NCBI GenBank assembly: GCA_019510435.1
Contig: JAEKKJ010000013.1
Location: 62,001-126,000, forward strand
Direction: 5' to 3'
DNA from: Caulobacterales bacterium
Lineage (GTDB): Bacteria > Pseudomonadota > Alphaproteobacteria > Caulobacterales > Caulobacteraceae
DNA length: 64,000 nucleotides
In this document: piece by piece, positions 33,198 to 40,255 of the stretch
Numbering within the stretch: the stretch's first letter is position 1
Layout of the letters: each line of letters starts with the position of its first letter
Notes under the pieces: model-generated
Database searches by the model: none
What the model was told of the DNA's origin: nothing
The model's input: only the letters and a program-made list of their open reading frames with translations
Made by a program: the position numbers and the translations under genes

Positions 33198-33920
33198 TCA
33201 GGCGGGCTTGCGGGCCGTCGCGCGCCGCTTGGGGCTGGCCTGCCCGTTGCCGGGGGCGCTGTCGAACTCGCCGGTGAAGATCTTCGCCACCACCTGCTTC
33301 AGGAATTCGATCATCCGGTCGATCCGGTCGGGGCCCTCCCAGACCTCCACGTTCAGCGCCAGACCCTCCATGATCGCCTCGACCAGGTCGTTGGCGAGGC
33401 TGAGGCGCTCGGGAAAGTCCGCCCATTCGGGGAACAGCTCGCCGCCTTCCTCGCGCCAGGCCTGGCCGAAGCGCCGCGCCTGGGGGATGAAGACCTCGCG
33501 GACCTCGGCGTCCGTGCGCGAGGCGATATTGAGCTCCAGATAGGCCTTGAAGTCGCGGGTCGAAAAGCTGTCCCAGAGGATCTTGATGCCGCTGAATTCC
33601 TCGACGCGGCTGGATTCGGAGATCCGCTTCACGCCTTCGACCATCATCAGCGAGCGCTTGTAGAACGAATAGGCGATGATCGATCGGATCAGGTCGGACT
33701 TGGTCGGGTAGTGGTGCAGCATGGCGCCGCGCGAGACGCCGGCAGTCTCGGCAATCATCTGCGTGGTCGTGCGCGCGTAGCCGTGCAGGGCCAGGCAATC
33801 GATCGCCGCCTCCAGGATGCCGGCCCGCGTCTGGGCGCTCTTGCGCTGCTGCCAGCCGGGACCTTCCGGGGCCAGATCTTCGGGCTCGAAGTCGGCCAAG
33901 AAGCGCGCCCGACTGTCCAT
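33198..33920 (-). CDS. TetR-family transcriptional regulator
   Basis: 240 residues. Helix-turn-helix: ILEAAIDCLALHGYARTTTQ, then MIAETAGVSRGAMLHHYPTK. The C-terminus is basic (SPKRRATARKPA). It is divergent from the E1alpha gene across a 281-bp region with two palindromic elements and is followed on its strand by the acyl-CoA ligase. Together with the TetR at 27.6 kb it is a candidate for recognising the AACAATCATGATTGTT-type sites. Confidence 0.88.
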   Translation of the reverse strand: MDSRARFLADFEPEDLAPEGPGWQQRKSAQTRAGILEAAIDCLALHGYARTTTQMIAETAGVSRGAMLHHYPTKSDLIRSIIAYSFYKRSLMMVEGVKRISESSRVEEFSGIKILWDSFSTRDFKAYLELNIASRTDAEVREVFIPQARRFGQAWREEGGELFPEWADFPERLSLANDLVEAIMEGLALNVEVWEGPDRIDRMIEFLKQVVAKIFTGEFDSAPGNGQASPKRRATARKPA

Positions 33921-34050
33921 GCTGCGGTTCCTCTACGCGGTGGGTCGGCCAGAACATGCCGCCGGTTCAATCGCCGTCAAGGCCGACGGTTTTTGAGGGC
34001 CGCCGCGTCTTCAGTCCTGGCAGTAAGGCGCCTTCGCCCCATCAAAAACA

Positions 34051-34081
34051 GCCAATTGTGATTGTAACCGTCAATATTGAC
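34051..34081. promoter_or_regulatory. Tandem operator-like elements upstream of E1alpha
   Basis: GCCAATTGTGATTGTA (34051-34066) resembles the 30360 palindrome at 11 of 16 positions. It is followed at once by the perfect 12-bp palindrome GTCAATATTGAC (34070-34081). Both lie in the AT-rich middle of the divergent tetR/E1alpha region; the remaining 120 bp to the E1alpha ATG form a long leader with no gene visible. Confidence 0.5.
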
Positions 34082-34201
34082 TTTATTCGACGCAGGTGAT
34101 GTTTTCGCGCCAGGCGCCGGCTGGACCCGATCGATCCGCCGTCGCCCTGCCGCCTGCGGCTCGATCCGCGGGCGAGGGGACGTTTGGGAGGGAACTGTCG
34201 G

Positions 34202-35173
34202 ATGCAGCTCAGCCGCGACGACCTGAAGCGCGCCTACAGGTCCATGTTCACTATCCGCGCCTTCGAGGAGCGGGTGGAGAAGGAGTTCGCTGAGGGCAAC
34301 ATCCCGGGTTTCGCCCACGTCTACCTGGGGCAGGAGGCCTCCGGCGTCGGCGTCTGCTTCGACCTCGCCGACGACGACTACATCGGCTCGACCCACCGCG
34401 GCCATGGCCACTGCATCGCCAAGGGCGTCGATGTGAAGGGCATGATGCTGGAGATCATGGGCAAGGCCGGCGGCATTTGCGGCGGCAAGGGCGGGTCCAT
34501 GCATATCGCCGACATGAACAAGGGCATGCTGGGCGCCAACGCCATCGTCGGCGGCAGTCCCCCGATCGCCGTGGGCGCGGCCCTGACGCAAAAGCTCAAC
34601 AAGACGGGCAAGGTGGCCGTGGCGTTCTCGGGCGACGGCGCCTCGAACCAGGGCACCACCTTCGAGGCCCTGAACATGGCCGTGGTCCTGGGCGTGCCGG
34701 CGATCTTCGTGTTCGAGAACAATGGCTACGGCGAGCACACGGCGGCGAGCTACGCGGTCGGCGCCCCGTCCCTGGCCGAGCGGGTGCGCAGCTTCGGACT
34801 GCCGTGCGAGGTCGTCGACGGCATGGACTTCTTCGCTGTGCGCGAGGCCATGGGCCGGGCGCTGGAGCATGCCCGCAACGGCAAGGGACCCTATGCACTG
34901 GAAACGGTCTGCAAGCGCTTCCTGGGGCACTTCGTAGGCGATCCCCAGGCCTATCGGACGCCGCAGGAACTGGCCGAGGCCCGCGCCGCCGACGCCCTGC
35001 CGCGGTTCCGCGCCGCGGTGACCGGCGCCAGCTTGCTGACCGACGAGGACCTGGACGCCATCGAGGCCGAGGTGCTGGCGATCGTCGAGGAGGCGGCGGT
35101 TGCGGGCGTCGCGGCGCCGATGCCCGATCCCGACCGCGACCTGACCCGCGACGTCTATCTCAAGTACGCCTGA
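34202..35173 (+). CDS. acoA: Acetoin dehydrogenase-like E1 alpha subunit (thiamine-diphosphate dependent)
   Basis: 323 residues from the ATG at 34202, preceded by GGGAGGGAA. Thiamine-diphosphate motif GDGASNQGTTFEALNMA ... ENNGYGEHT, plus the substrate-channel segment STHRGHGHCIAKG and GGKGGSMHIAD of E1alpha proteins. It decarboxylates or cleaves the ketone and passes the acyl group to the lipoyl E2. Followed after 13 bp by E1beta. The family includes pyruvate and acetoin dehydrogenases; the AcoC-type E2 nearby favours the acetoin/diketone side. Confidence 0.88.
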   Translation: MQLSRDDLKRAYRSMFTIRAFEERVEKEFAEGNIPGFAHVYLGQEASGVGVCFDLADDDYIGSTHRGHGHCIAKGVDVKGMMLEIMGKAGGICGGKGGSMHIADMNKGMLGANAIVGGSPPIAVGAALTQKLNKTGKVAVAFSGDGASNQGTTFEALNMAVVLGVPAIFVFENNGYGEHTAASYAVGAPSLAERVRSFGLPCEVVDGMDFFAVREAMGRALEHARNGKGPYALETVCKRFLGHFVGDPQAYRTPQELAEARAADALPRFRAAVTGASLLTDEDLDAIEAEVLAIVEEAAVAGVAAPMPDPDRDLTRDVYLKYA

Positions 35174-35186
35174 AGGAACGGCAGCC

Positions 35187-36197
35187 ATGTCCCGCAAGAC
35201 CTACCTGCAGGCGATCAACGAGGCCGTGCGCCAGGAGATGCAGCGCGACCCGCGCGTCATCGTGCTGGGCGAGGACGTGGCCGGCGGCCAGCAATCGTCG
35301 GGCGAGCCCGGCGGCGTCGGCAGCGTGTTCGGCCAGATGAAGGGCCTCTTCAACGAGTTCGGCCCCGACCGGGTGTTCGACACCCCGATCTCCGAGAGCG
35401 CCATCATCGGCGCGGCGGGCGGCGCGGCCCTGACCGGCCTGCGACCCATCGCCGAGATCATGTTCGTGGACTTCGTCGGCGTCTGCTTCGACCAGATCTA
35501 CAACCAGATCGCCAAGTTCCGGTACATGTTCGGCGGCCACGCCAAGACCCCGCTGGTGATCCGCGCCACCGCCGGCGCCGGCTTCCGCGCCGCCGCCCAG
35601 CACAGCCAGACGCTGCACCCGCTGTTCACGGCGGTCCCGGGCCTGAAGGTGGTGATGCCGTCCAACCCCTATGACGCCAAGGGCCTGCTCATCCAGGCGA
35701 TCCGCGACGACGACCCGGTGATCTTCCTCGAGCAGAAGTTCCTGTTCGGCATGGAGGGCGAGGTGCCGGACGAGGCCTATCGCGTGCCGTTCGGCGAGGC
35801 GAACGTGGCGCGGGAAGGGCGGGACGTCACCCTCGTCGCGTTCGGCGCCATGGTGCCGCGCGCCCTGGCCGCGGCCGAGGCCCTGGCCAAGGACGGCCTG
35901 CAGGCCGAGGTGCTCGACCCGCGCACCACGTCCCCGCTGGACGAGGATGCGATCCTGGAAAGCGTCGAGAAAACCGGCCGCCTGGTCGTGGTCGACGAGA
36001 GCCCGCCCCGCTGCTCGATGGCCGGCGACATTGCGGGCCTGGTCGCGGACCAGGGGTTCCGGTCGTTGAAGGCGCCGATCAAGCGGGTGACCTGCCCGCA
36101 CACGCCGGTCCCGTTCGCGCCGTCCCTGGAGGACGCCTACCTGCCCACGTCGGCGCGGATCGAAGCCGCGGCGCGGGCGGCGCTGGCCTATTCCTGA
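35187..36197 (+). CDS. acoB: Acetoin dehydrogenase-like E1 beta subunit
   Basis: 336 residues. Transketolase-type pyrimidine domain with VIVLGEDVAGGQQSSGEPGG, TPISESAIIGAAGGAALTGL, EIMFVDFVGVCFDQIYNQ and RATAGAGFRAAAQHSQTLHP. The C-terminal domain has VEVLDPRTTSPLDEDAI in near-standard form (AEVLDPRTTSPLDEDAILES). Forms the heterotetrameric E1 with the preceding gene. It ends 13 bp before the end of a convergent SDR gene. Confidence 0.9.
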   Translation: MSRKTYLQAINEAVRQEMQRDPRVIVLGEDVAGGQQSSGEPGGVGSVFGQMKGLFNEFGPDRVFDTPISESAIIGAAGGAALTGLRPIAEIMFVDFVGVCFDQIYNQIAKFRYMFGGHAKTPLVIRATAGAGFRAAAQHSQTLHPLFTAVPGLKVVMPSNPYDAKGLLIQAIRDDDPVIFLEQKFLFGMEGEVPDEAYRVPFGEANVAREGRDVTLVAFGAMVPRALAAAEALAKDGLQAEVLDPRTTSPLDEDAILESVEKTGRLVVVDESPPRCSMAGDIAGLVADQGFRSLKAPIKRVTCPHTPVPFAPSLEDAYLPTSARIEAAARAALAYS

Positions 36198-36210
36198 GGG
36201 CGGTCTCGGA

Positions 36211-37008
36211 CTACGCGTTGGCGGCGGCGCGGGCGACGGCGGCGCCGATCTCGTCGCGCGTGGGATTGCGCCGCAGCGTCAGGCCTCCGTTCACCTGCAG
36301 GTTCTGGCCGGTCATGAAGCACTCGTCCGAGGCCAGGAACACGGCGGCCGCGGCGATGTCTTCGGAGGTCCCGATGCGGCCCAAGGGATAGCAGGGGAGG
36401 AAGGCGTCGAAGAGGCCGGGGACTGCTGCCGCCGCCGCCGTCATCGGCGTGCTGGTCAGCCCTGGCGAGATGGAGTTGGCGCGCACGCCCTGCGCGCCGA
36501 ACTCATGGGCGATGCAGCGGATGATGTGGTCGGTCCCCGCCTTCGAGCCCATGTAGGCGGCGTGGTCGTTCAGCATGATCGTGGCGGTCGCCGAGCTGAT
36601 CTGGATCAGGCTTCCGCCGCCGCTCTCCGCCATGGCCGCCACCATCGCCTGATAGAAGAAGACCGGCCCGACGAACTGCAGGTCGGTGATCTTGCGCAGG
36701 TCCGCCTCGGTCATGTCGAGGAACGGGGACAGATAGCCCCAGCCCGTGGCGTTGACGGCGATGTCCAGCCCGCCCAACTCGGCCTTCGCGGTCTCTGCGA
36801 GGCTCATCATGTCGGCGCGTTGGGTGATGTCGCAGACCGCAGCCACGCCACCGATCTCCGCGGCGAAGCTCTCGAGGTCCGCACGGTGGCGGCCGGCGAC
36901 GAGGACCCGGGCGCCTTCGTCGGCGAGCCGCCTTGCGATCACCTGGCCCATATTGCCGGCGCCGGCGGCGCCCAGCACGACGGCCGACTTGCCCTCAAGG
37001 CGTCCCAT
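36211..37008 (-). CDS. SDR-family oxidoreductase, paralog of the gene at 11242-12048
   Basis: 265 residues from the ATG at 37008 with a strong AGGAGGAACGCC site. Same unusual cofactor loop as its paralog (VVLGAAGAGNMGQVIARR), NATGWGYLSP, QISSATATIMLNDHAAYMGS with the Tyr/Lys pair, and the identical tail NLQVNGGLTLRRNPTR. The two proteins are about two-thirds identical by eye, which indicates duplication inside the island. Its 219-bp upstream region holds both operator types (37092-37111 and 37166-37186). Confidence 0.88.
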   Translation of the reverse strand: MGRLEGKSAVVLGAAGAGNMGQVIARRLADEGARVLVAGRHRADLESFAAEIGGVAAVCDITQRADMMSLAETAKAELGGLDIAVNATGWGYLSPFLDMTEADLRKITDLQFVGPVFFYQAMVAAMAESGGGSLIQISSATATIMLNDHAAYMGSKAGTDHIIRCIAHEFGAQGVRANSISPGLTSTPMTAAAAAVPGLFDAFLPCYPLGRIGTSEDIAAAAVFLASDECFMTGQNLQVNGGLTLRRNPTRDEIGAAVARAAANA

Positions 37009-37091
37009 GGCGTTCCTCCTGTCCAGCTTTGCGGCGAGCCGCCTGGGGGCGGTCTTCTCTCGCCAAAGCAATAACAGGCAGGCTAGCCTAT

Positions 37092-37111
37092 AACAATCCC
37101 GCGTGATTGTT
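37092..37111. promoter_or_regulatory. Palindrome AACAATC-N6-GATTGTT
   Basis: Perfect seven-base arms identical to those of the 30360 site, but with a 6-bp instead of a 2-bp spacer. A 10-bp palindrome AGGCTAGCCT lies just beside it (37080-37089). Located 84 bp upstream of the minus-strand SDR start. Confidence 0.6.
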
Positions 37112-37165
37112 TTTGTCGTGCAGAAGCCCGACCTGGGGTCGTCGCAGCTTGAGTCCGAAGGCATT

Positions 37166-37186
37166 TCATGCATCAGTGCTGCTTGA
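37166..37186. promoter_or_regulatory. 21-bp palindromic operator, site D
   Basis: On the minus strand the arms read TCAAGCAGCA and TGATGCATGA around a central C; only one base differs from site A. It lies 42 bp before the GTG start of the SnoaL gene and 158 bp from the SDR start, in the same intergenic region as the AACAATC palindrome. Confidence 0.7.
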
Positions 37187-37227
37187 TCCTGTCATCCACG
37201 AGGAAAGGCAGGGCGCGAGGAAACGCT

Positions 37228-37731
37228 GTGGAAGCCGAAGCGCTGCGAAGGCTGCTGGACGAGGCCGACTGCAGGGCGCTGCTGATGCGCTATGGGCCGG
37301 CGGTTGACTGGCGCGACCGCGCGAGCCTCGACACCATCTTCTGGCCCGACGCCGAGGTGGATCTCGGGGTTTTCAAGGGCAAGGGCTCCGATACGCCCGC
37401 CTTCCTGATGGCCAACGCCGGCCAGTCCCGGCGGCGCTGCCACATGACCACCAGTGTCAGCCTGCGGCTTGAGGGCGATGTCGCCTTCGCCCAATGCTGC
37501 TCGATCACCCACGCCCTCAGCGGCGCCGCCGATGCGAGCCTGATGTCGCACCTGTTCATCGGCCGATACCTGGATCGCCTCGAGCGACGGGGAGGGGAAT
37601 GGCGCATCGCCTCGCGCCGCTACCTGCTGCATGGCGCGGTCAGCGAAGCCTATCGGGAAAGCCCCGCCCTGGCGGGAATGCTGAAGGCCGACGACCTCGA
37701 TCCCGCACATCCGCTGTTCGTGACGGCCTAG
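37228..37731 (+). CDS. SnoaL-like (NTF2-fold) protein
   Basis: 167 residues from a GTG at 37228 with GAGGAAA upstream. An in-frame ATG at 37168 lies inside the operator and has no ribosome site, so I reject it. Pattern ADCRALLMRYGPAVDWRDRA, then IFWPDAEVDLGVFKGKG, SVSLRLEGDVAFAQC and YLDRLERRGGEWRIASRRY is that of SnoaL_4 proteins. Followed by the CMD gene after 38 bp. Confidence 0.82.
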   Translation: MEAEALRRLLDEADCRALLMRYGPAVDWRDRASLDTIFWPDAEVDLGVFKGKGSDTPAFLMANAGQSRRRCHMTTSVSLRLEGDVAFAQCCSITHALSGAADASLMSHLFIGRYLDRLERRGGEWRIASRRYLLHGAVSEAYRESPALAGMLKADDLDPAHPLFVTA

Positions 37732-37769
37732 CCCCGGCGCCCGAACGGCCAACCCCCTCAGGAGGAACA

Positions 37770-38366
37770 ATGACCCGGATCAGCAAGGTGCCCGTCGCCG
37801 AATGGGACCCCGAGCTCAGGGCCCTGGTGGCGGCCGACGAGGCCACCTCGGTCGAGCAGGGGATGTATCGCGTCCTGGCGCACAAGCCCGCCTTCGCGAA
37901 GGCTGTGGCGGCGTTCGGCGCCGGCGTCTTCGGCGATCGCACGCTGTCGCGGCGGCTGGTGGAGCTGGTGCGCCTGCGCATCGCCTTCCACAACCAGTGC
38001 CGCAGCTGCATGGCGCTGCGCTACCGGTCGGCCGTCGACGACGGGCTCACGGAAGGCGCCGTCTGCTCCCTGGAGAAGCCGCAGGAGGCCGCCGATCTCA
38101 GCGACGCCGAGAAGGCCGCCCTGCGCTACGCCGACCTGTCGGCGAACGACCACTTCTCGATCGACGAGGCCGCCTTCGACGGCCTGCGCGTCCATTTCAC
38201 GGAGGCGGAGATCGTCGAGCTGGGCGTGTTCATCGCCTTCTTCATCGGCTTCGGCCGGCTGTCGGCGGCGTGGAGTATGACGGAGGACCTGCCGGAGGGT
38301 TACCAGGCGCCCGCCGACCAGGTCGTGGCGCCCTGGGCGCAGGAGTCGCTGCTCGTCAGGGGCTGA
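37770..38366 (+). CDS. Carboxymuconolactone decarboxylase/AhpD-like protein
   Basis: 198 residues from the ATG at 37770 with AGGAGGAAC. AhpD-like fold; the conserved helix reads RRLVELVRLRIAFHNQCRSC, with a C-x-x-C pair (CRSC) and a nearby His/Tyr context typical of AhpD-type peroxidase partners. The C-terminal repeat is FTEAEIVELGVFIAFFIGFGR. It may be a peroxide-reducing partner or a decarboxylase in the pathway; the CxxC favours the former. Ends at a strong hairpin. Confidence 0.82.
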   Translation: MTRISKVPVAEWDPELRALVAADEATSVEQGMYRVLAHKPAFAKAVAAFGAGVFGDRTLSRRLVELVRLRIAFHNQCRSCMALRYRSAVDDGLTEGAVCSLEKPQEAADLSDAEKAALRYADLSANDHFSIDEAAFDGLRVHFTEAEIVELGVFIAFFIGFGRLSAAWSMTEDLPEGYQAPADQVVAPWAQESLLVRG

Positions 38367-38377
38367 GACGGCCGACC

Positions 38378-38412
38378 GTCGAAGGGCGCCGCGGACGCGG
38401 GCGCCCTTCGAC
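38378..38412. terminator. Bidirectional terminator-like hairpin
   Basis: A perfect 13-bp stem GTCGAAGGGCGCC / GGCGCCCTTCGAC with a 9-base loop lies between the convergent CMD and P450 genes. There is no long T-run, only a short CTTACCTATTT afterward. Confidence 0.7.
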
Positions 38413-38418
38413 CCTTAC

Positions 38419-39648
38419 CTATTTCACCGGATCGAACGACAGGCTGAGCGAGCCCAGCGCCCGCAGCACGAAGCCCGGGATGTGCTCGAAGGTGTTCTTG
38501 CCAGGCGTCAGCCGCAGGTTGGGCAGACGCTGGATCAGCGCCGGGAATGCGATGTTCTGCTCGAGGCGCGACAGGCCGGCCCCCGGGCAATGGTGCTCGC
38601 CCTGGCTGAAGGCCATGTGGCGGATCGCGTTGGTGCGGTCGAGGTTGAGCCGCTCGGCATCCTTGAACACCGTCTCGTCGCGGTTGGCGGCGGCGAACCG
38701 CAGGTGCAGCGTCGCGCCCTTCGGCACCGGACACCCGCGGATCTCCGTGTCGCGGGTCACGGTGCGGTAGAGGCCCTGGGTGGGAGACTCCAGGCGCAGG
38801 ACCTCCTCCACGAAGACCCGGATCTTGTTCGGCTCCGCGCGCAGGCGATCGTAGATCTGCGGCTCGCGCAGCATCAGCCACATGCCGGAGGTGAGCGAGA
38901 ACGTCGTCGTCTCGTTGCCCCCGATGTAGAGGTGGTCGAGCATCGAGATGATCTCGGCGTCTTCCAGCAGGCGTCCGCCGTCCAGCCTGGCGCTGGCCAG
39001 GTGGCTGATGATGTCGTCCTTTGGCGCGCGCCGGCGGTCGTCGATGTGGGATTTAAGATAGGCCTGGAAGGCGACCCCTTCCTCCGCCACCCAGATCTCC
39101 TGCTCCTTGGTCAGGCCGCGCGCGAACGGGGCTGCCCAGGCGGTCGACCAGGCCTTGAGCTGCGGCATGTCCTCCAGCGGCAGGCCGAGCAGGGCGGTGA
39201 TCACCGTGGTCGGCAACGGCTCGGCGAAGGCGCCGATGAAATCGACCTCGCCAGCCGCCTCGAAGCTGTCGATGAGGTCACCCACCACCTTCTCGACCAG
39301 CGGGCGCGCCCGTTCCAGCGCCTCGCCGAGGAAGAAGTGGTCGACCAGGGCGCGGAACTTCTTGTGGTCCGGCGGATCCACGGCCAGCGGGAAGAGCTTC
39401 GGCCAACCGCGCTCGGTGTAGATGCTACGGGCCTCGGCGTGGAGCAGCAGGGGCTCGCCGTCGTACTTTTCGCGCTCGTTGGAAAAGGTGTCGGAGTCGC
39501 GCACGACGGCTGCGATGTCCTCGTAGCGGGTCAGCACGTACATGTTCAGGTCGGGGACCTTGTAGACCGGCGCCAGCTCCTGGAGCTCGCGATAGGTCTG
39601 ATACCAGGCCTTGTGGGCCTCAGGGCTGAACAGGTCCGGTTCGGTCAA
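38419..39648 (-). CDS. Cytochrome P450
   Basis: 409 residues from a TTG start at 39648, which gives the usual bacterial P450 beginning (MTEPDLFSPEAHKAWYQTYR). I-helix oxygen motif GGNETTT (243-249), E-x-x-R in EEVLR (about 281-286) and the heme loop FSQGEHHCPG with Cys354. A Ser-Gln pair replaces the more common FGxG. It hydroxylates a carbon of the substrate using an external ferredoxin, not encoded here. Divergent from the ABM gene; operator site B lies 44 bp upstream of this start. Confidence 0.92.
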   Translation of the reverse strand: MTEPDLFSPEAHKAWYQTYRELQELAPVYKVPDLNMYVLTRYEDIAAVVRDSDTFSNEREKYDGEPLLLHAEARSIYTERGWPKLFPLAVDPPDHKKFRALVDHFFLGEALERARPLVEKVVGDLIDSFEAAGEVDFIGAFAEPLPTTVITALLGLPLEDMPQLKAWSTAWAAPFARGLTKEQEIWVAEEGVAFQAYLKSHIDDRRRAPKDDIISHLASARLDGGRLLEDAEIISMLDHLYIGGNETTTFSLTSGMWLMLREPQIYDRLRAEPNKIRVFVEEVLRLESPTQGLYRTVTRDTEIRGCPVPKGATLHLRFAAANRDETVFKDAERLNLDRTNAIRHMAFSQGEHHCPGAGLSRLEQNIAFPALIQRLPNLRLTPGKNTFEHIPGFVLRALGSLSLSFDPVK

Positions 39649-39691
39649 TTTCCTCGGCTCCTCAATTTTCTTGTCGCGTCAAAACCGCTTG

Positions 39692-39712
39692 CCAAGCAGC
39701 AGTGCTGCATGA
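39692..39712. promoter_or_regulatory. 21-bp palindromic operator, site B
   Basis: Arms CCAAGCAGCA and TGCTGCATGA around a central G. Centred between the divergent P450 and ABM genes, exactly 55 bp before the ABM ATG, the same distance as site A from its gene. Confidence 0.7.
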
Positions 39713-39767
39713 AACATAAGCGGCCGGCGGAGATCGGTCAAACGACAACTTTGACGCGGGAGGTAAA

Positions 39768-40178
39768 ATGGCGACGATCCTGGCGCATATCCGAGTGAAG
39801 CCCGGCTGTGAGTCGTCATTCGAGCAAACGGCGAAAGCAATGTTTGCCGCCTCGCATGGCAACGAGCCCGCTCTAAATCGATACGAATACTGGAGAAGCC
39901 AACAGGCCGGAGAATATTACTGCCTGCTCGCGTTCGAGAATTTCCTCGGCTTCATGGCGCATCAGTCCAGTCCGCACCACGAAGCTGCGGCCGCCCCCTT
40001 GATGGACGACATCGCCGATCTGCGCCTGGAATGGATCGACCCCGTGCAGGGCGCCTCGCCACTGCCGACGACGCGGCCGCAAGCGGTCCCCGCGGAGGCC
40101 GACGAGCTGGTGCGGCGCTACGCGGAGATGATCCCCGTCGTGACGGCCGACTGGTGGAGCCCGTTGCGGGAGCCCTGA
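39768..40178 (+). CDS. ABM-like (ferredoxin-fold monooxygenase family) protein
   Basis: 136 residues from an ATG with GGGAGG upstream. Pattern of small antibiotic-biosynthesis-monooxygenase/dimeric ferredoxin-fold proteins: ILAHIRVKPGCESSFEQTAK, then ALNRYEYWRSQQAGEYYCLL, AFENFLGFMAHQSSPHHEAA. Such proteins act as cofactor-free monooxygenases or isomerases. The C-terminal third (from about 95) is an unusual extension with RYAEMIPVVTADWW. A diverged copy with the same leader lies at 16663. Followed by an SDR after 77 bp. Confidence 0.78.
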   Translation: MATILAHIRVKPGCESSFEQTAKAMFAASHGNEPALNRYEYWRSQQAGEYYCLLAFENFLGFMAHQSSPHHEAAAAPLMDDIADLRLEWIDPVQGASPLPTTRPQAVPAEADELVRRYAEMIPVVTADWWSPLREP

Positions 40179-40255
40179 GCCCGCGGCTTCGACGACCGGC
40201 CGCGCGGGCTGGAGCCGCCGCGCTGTCCAACGACGACCTCAAGAGGAACAGATCC

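Noticed and set aside
37168..37230. ATG at 37168 as start of the SnoaL gene
   Set aside because: It would put the coding region over the 21-bp operator, has no ribosome site, and the added residues do not fit the family; the GTG at 37228 has GAGGAAA upstream.
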